Assembly: GCA_036403035.1 (NCBI GenBank)
Contig: DASWRT010000030.1
Location: 1 to 8,366 of the forward strand
Direction: 5' to 3'
Origin: DASWRT01 sp036403035
GTDB taxonomy: Bacteria; Pseudomonadota; Alphaproteobacteria; ATCC43930; CGMCC-115725
Length of the DNA stretch: 8,366 bases
Positions 5,538 to 8,366 of this stretch are shown here, one piece after another. Positions within the stretch are counted from its first letter, which is position 1. Each line of letters opens with the position of its first letter. The notes under the pieces are model-generated. The model did no database searches. It had not been told where the DNA came from and was given only the letters and a program-made list of their open reading frames with translations. The translations under genes and the position numbers were made by a program.

Positions 5538-6886
5538 CGGCGGCGGCGGCGGGGCGGCGGCGCGCCCATGTCGTCGGCGCCGGTCTCGCCGGCCTGTCCG
5601 CCGCTGTCCGGCTCGCCGCGAGCGGCTGGGCGGTGTCGCTCTACGAGAGCGGACGGCATGCCGGCGGACGCTGCCGCTCCTATTTCGACGCCGAGCTGGG
5701 CTGCCGGATCGACAACGGCAACCACCTGCTGCTGAGCGGAAACCATGCCGCGCTCGCCTATGTTCGCGAGATCGGCGCGGAGGATACGTTCGAGGCGGCG
5801 GAGGCGGCCTTTCCCTTTCTCGATGTCGCGACGGGCGAGCGCTGGGCGCTGCGTCCCAATGGCGGCGCGCTGCCGTGGTGGATTCTCGACCGCGCCCGGC
5901 GCGTGCCGGCGACCGCGCCCGGCGATTACCTCAAGGGCTTGCGGCTGGCGCTGGCGTCGCCTGCCGACACGGTGGCCGGCCGCCTCGATCCGGCTTCGGC
6001 GATCTACCGCCGGTTGTGGGAACCGCTCGCCGTCGCCGCGCTGAACACCGCGGCGGACGAGGGCGCCGCGATCCTGCTGTGGCGCGTGGTCCGCGAGACG
6101 CTCGGGCGCGGCGCCGCCGCCTGCCGCCCGATGCTGCCGCGCCAGGGCCTGTCGGAGAGCCTCGTCGATCCCGCCCTGCGGTTCCTGGAAGGGCGGGGAG
6201 CCTCGATCCGGTTCGGCGCGCGGTTGCGCGAGATCGCGTTCGACGACGGAACGTCGTCGGTCGGGGCGCTGTCCTTCGACGGCGAGACCGTGCCGGTGGC
6301 CGCCGACGATGCGGTGATCCTCGCCATGCCGGCGGCGGTCGCCCCCCGTCTGGTGCCGGACCTGCCGGCGCCGACCGAGTTCCGGGCGATCGTCAACGCG
6401 CACTACCGCACCGACGCCGCGCCGCCGGGGGCGCCGCCTTTCATCGGGCTGGTCGGCGGCAATGCCGAGTGGGTCTTCCGCAAGCCGGGGATCCTGTCGG
6501 TCACCGTCAGCGCGGCCGAGCGGTTCGTCGATCGGCCCGCGGAGGAGCTGGTGCCGCTGCTCTGGCGCGACGTCGCCGTCGCCTACGGCGTCGGGCAGCC
6601 GGACGCGCCGCCGCCGCCCTGGCGCATCGTCAAGGAGAAGCGGGCGACCTTCGCCGCCACGCCGGCTCAGCTGCGGCTCCGGCCGGGAGCGCGGACGGCG
6701 TGGCGCAACCTGATCCTTGCCGGCGACTGGACCGATACCGGCCTGCCGGCGACGATCGAGGGCGCCATCCGTTCCGGTCATGTTGCCGCGGCGACAGCAC
6801 AGACGACCGTCGCATCAGGCATGCCCACAAAGGACTTGAGCCGCCGGCTTTCTCCCCGCATGGTGGCGACGAATACCCATTCCTGA
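5534..6886 (+). CDS. hpnE: Hydroxysqualene dehydroxylase HpnE (FAD-dependent)
   Basis: A 450-residue flavin amine-oxidase/desaturase-type enzyme that, in the HpnCDE route, reductively removes the hydroxyl of hydroxysqualene to give squalene. The FAD-binding N-terminus VVGAGLAGLSAAVRL (13-27) is followed by the ribose-binding Glu38 (LYES), GGRCRS (44-49) and NGNHLLLS (61-68). The C-terminal FAD motif LAGDWTDTGLPATIEGAIRSG (395-415) is intact. The family normally stops soon after this motif (GHVAAATA here, about 416-423). The remaining roughly 27 residues (VASGMPTKDLSRRLSPRMVATNTHS region) look like an extra, unconserved tail with lower GC. The start is ATG 5534 behind GGAGG, 16 nt after hpnD. 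It has been annotated elsewhere as a squalene-associated FAD-dependent desaturase. It is read in the same frame as shc, separated by TGA and seven codons. Confidence 0.95.
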   Translation: MTAAAAGRRRAHVVGAGLAGLSAAVRLAASGWAVSLYESGRHAGGRCRSYFDAELGCRIDNGNHLLLSGNHAALAYVREIGAEDTFEAAEAAFPFLDVATGERWALRPNGGALPWWILDRARRVPATAPGDYLKGLRLALASPADTVAGRLDPASAIYRRLWEPLAVAALNTAADEGAAILLWRVVRETLGRGAAACRPMLPRQGLSESLVDPALRFLEGRGASIRFGARLREIAFDDGTSSVGALSFDGETVPVAADDAVILAMPAAVAPRLVPDLPAPTEFRAIVNAHYRTDAAPPGAPPFIGLVGGNAEWVFRKPGILSVTVSAAERFVDRPAEELVPLLWRDVAVAYGVGQPDAPPPPWRIVKEKRATFAATPAQLRLRPGARTAWRNLILAGDWTDTGLPATIEGAIRSGHVAAATAQTTVASGMPTKDLSRRLSPRMVATNTHS

Positions 6887-6907
6887 CGTTCCGGTTTAGC
6901 AGCACGA

Positions 6908-8366
6908 ATGACATCTTCCACCTTGCAACGCCGCAGACGGGATGCCGACATTTCGATGTCGCTCCCGCCGCTCGACGCCGCGATTGCCGCCGGCACCGAC
7001 GCCCTGCTCTCGTTGCAGCGCGAGGACGGACACTGGGCGTTCGAGCTTGAGGCGGACGCGACGATCCCGGCCGAATACATCCTGCTGAAGCACTTCCTCG
7101 GCGAGATCGACCCGGAGAGCGACCGGGCGATGGCCGAGTACCTGCGCGACATCCAGGGAGAGCACGGCGGCTGGCCGCTCTTCCATGCCGGCGCGTTCGA
7201 CATGAGCGCCAGCGTCAAGGCCTATTTCGCGCTGAAGGCGGCCGGCGATCCGATCGATGCGCCGCACATGGCGAAGGCGCGCGAAGCGATTCTCTCGCGC
7301 GGCGGCGCGGCGCGCTCCAACGTCTTCACCCGCATCCAGATGGCGCTGTTCGGCGAGGTGCCGTGGCGCGCGGTGCCGGTGATGCCGGTCGAGATCATGA
7401 TGCTGCCGTCGTGGTTCCCGTTCCACCTCGACAAGGTGTCGTACTGGTCGCGCACGGTGATCGTGCCGTTGCTCGTGCTGATGGCCGTCAAGCCGCAGGC
7501 GCGCAACCCGAACGGCGTGCATATCCAGGAGCTGTTCACCGAGCCGCCGGAGCAGGTGCGGGTCTGGGCGACGGCGCAGGACAATTCGCAGATGGCCCGC
7601 CTGTTCCGCGGCATCGATTGGGCGTTGCGCGTCAGCGAGCCGCGTTTTCCGAAGGGCGCCCGGCAGCGCGCGATCGACGCGGCCGTCGCCTGGGTCGAGG
7701 AACGCCTCAACGGCGAGGACGGGCTCGGCGCGATCTACCCGGCGATGGCGAACACGGTGATGATGTACGACTGCCTCGGGTATCCGAAGCATCACCCGAA
7801 CGTCGTCATCGCCCGCGAGGCCATCGAGAAGCTGGTCGTGCGCGAGCCGGGGCGGACCTATTGCCAGCCCTGCCTGTCGCCGGTCTGGGATACGGCGCTG
7901 AGCTGCCATGCGCTCTTGGAGACCGGCGACCCGAGAGCGGATGCCGCGGCGCGCGCCGGCCTCGACTGGCTCGCCGAGCGGCAGGTTCTCGACGTCGTCG
8001 GCGACTGGGCGTCGCGGCGTCCGGACGTCCGGCCGGGCGGCTGGGCCTTCCAGTACGCGAACCCGCATTATCCGGACGTCGACGACACGGCGGTCGTGGC
8101 GCTCGCCCTCGACCGCTATGACGGCGAACTGTACAAGCAGTCGCTGGCGCGGGCGGCCGAATGGGTGGTCGGCCTCCAGAGCCGCAACGGCGGCTGGGGC
8201 GCGTTCGACGCCGACAATACCTGCTACTACCTGAACCACATTCCATTCGCCGATCACGGCGCCCTGCTCGATCCGCCGACCGCCGACGTCAGCGCGCGCT
8301 GCCTCGGCATGCTCGCGCAGATGGGCTACGGCGAGGACGATCCGGTGGTGCGGCGGTCGATCGAGT
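6908..8366 (+). CDS. shc: Squalene-hopene cyclase (HpnF), 3' end cut by the window
   Basis: The frame is open from ATG 6908 to the window edge, giving 486 of an expected roughly 650 residues. The enzyme is a monotopic inner-membrane class II triterpene cyclase turning squalene into hopene and hopanol. Visible are QW-type repeats Q37xxxG41xW43, Q83xxxG87xW89 and Q424xxxG428xW430, the hydrophobic stretch around 164-196 typical of the membrane-dipping part, QPCLSPVWDTAL (320-331), and the catalytic protonating DxDD as DVDD at 390-393. The last part seen is NGGWGAFDADNTCYYLNHIPFADHGALLDPPTADVS. ATG 6908 is the first start possible after the hpnE stop; no Shine-Dalgarno is evident. ATG 6956 (residue 17, before SLPPLDAAI) is an alternative, and residues 1-16 are Arg-rich and unlikely to be conserved. 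It is the final committed step of the operon's core pathway; hpnG/hpnH often follow in relatives. Confidence 0.97.
   Translation, partial: MTSSTLQRRRRDADISMSLPPLDAAIAAGTDALLSLQREDGHWAFELEADATIPAEYILLKHFLGEIDPESDRAMAEYLRDIQGEHGGWPLFHAGAFDMSASVKAYFALKAAGDPIDAPHMAKAREAILSRGGAARSNVFTRIQMALFGEVPWRAVPVMPVEIMMLPSWFPFHLDKVSYWSRTVIVPLLVLMAVKPQARNPNGVHIQELFTEPPEQVRVWATAQDNSQMARLFRGIDWALRVSEPRFPKGARQRAIDAAVAWVEERLNGEDGLGAIYPAMANTVMMYDCLGYPKHHPNVVIAREAIEKLVVREPGRTYCQPCLSPVWDTALSCHALLETGDPRADAAARAGLDWLAERQVLDVVGDWASRRPDVRPGGWAFQYANPHYPDVDDTAVVALALDRYDGELYKQSLARAAEWVVGLQSRNGGWGAFDADNTCYYLNHIPFADHGALLDPPTADVSARCLGMLAQMGYGEDDPVVRRSIE

Larger units (their letters stand above)
5514..5543 (+). repeat. 10-bp direct repeat ATGACGGCGG, 20 bp apart
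   Basis: The copies are at 5514-5523 and 5534-5543. The second contains the chosen hpnE start, and the first contains the end of hpnD. It may reflect a small tandem duplication of a start region in GCG-rich DNA; the second copy runs into a GCG/GGC-rich tract up to about 5563. Confidence 0.5.

Noticed and set aside
5159..6781. 540-codon open frame on the minus strand
   Set aside because: It lies antisense across hpnD and hpnE, which carry clear family motifs. The product is Arg/Pro/Gly/His-rich low-complexity sequence typical of GC-rich antisense frames.
6836..6864. Possible sigma70 promoter for shc (TTGAGC with 17-nt spacing)
   Set aside because: The -10 position reads CATGGT, a poor match, and the site lies inside the hpnE coding region. 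There is no support beyond the -35-like hexamer.
6896..8257. 453-codon open frame on the minus strand
   Set aside because: It is antisense to shc, whose sense frame has the DVDD and QW motifs. The peptide has the Arg/His/Ala-rich composition of a shadow frame.
1..8366. Mobile elements, CRISPR arrays, tRNA/rRNA genes or integration sites
   Set aside because: I looked for regularly spaced repeats, transposase or integrase motifs and cloverleaf-like stretches and saw none. The window is an intact metabolic gene region.

Overview
The window is very GC-rich (roughly 70% by eye) and all genes lie on the + strand. The strong third-position G/C bias, the gene families and the gene order point to an alphaproteobacterium. 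The order hpnA-hpnB-hpnC-hpnD-hpnE-shc is the one I recall from Zymomonas-type and related alphaproteobacterial hopanoid clusters. I cannot name a genus from sequence alone.

Left part (1-1371): the last 30 codons of a 2-hydroxy-3-oxopropionate (tartronate semialdehyde) reductase-like gene are followed after 10 nt by a complete MOFRL-family glycerate 2-kinase. Together these would take tartronate semialdehyde through D-glycerate to 2-phosphoglycerate, the lower end of glyoxylate/glycerate metabolism.

Spacer (1372-1602): 231 bp with no convincing gene. It holds two inverted repeats that may end the glycerate kinase transcript. Just before hpnA there is a compact leader with a 7-codon mini-ORF, a CCCGGT/ACCGGG hairpin and a 12-bp perfect palindrome.

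Right part (1603-8366): a tightly packed hopanoid biosynthesis operon. Junctions are: hpnA/hpnB ATGA overlap; hpnB/hpnC about 40 nt overlap; hpnC/hpnD ATGA overlap; hpnD/hpnE 16 nt gap bridged by a 7-codon ORF; hpnE/shc 21 nt gap. From what is known of these families, HpnD makes presqualene diphosphate from two farnesyl diphosphates, HpnC converts it to hydroxysqualene, HpnE reduces that to squalene, and squalene-hopene cyclase (shc/hpnF, cut by the right edge after 486 codons) cyclises squalene to hopene/hopanol. HpnA (sugar-nucleotide epimerase/dehydratase-like) and HpnB (membrane glycosyltransferase) are presumed to act on hopanoid side-chain sugars, but their reactions are not settled.

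This is a recognisable, known pathway. I found no evidence of an undescribed system, mobile element, CRISPR array or RNA gene. The points worth a second look are small: the hpnA leader, the mini-ORF/direct repeat at hpnD/hpnE, a codon-usage island at the end of hpnB, and an extra C-terminal tail on HpnE.
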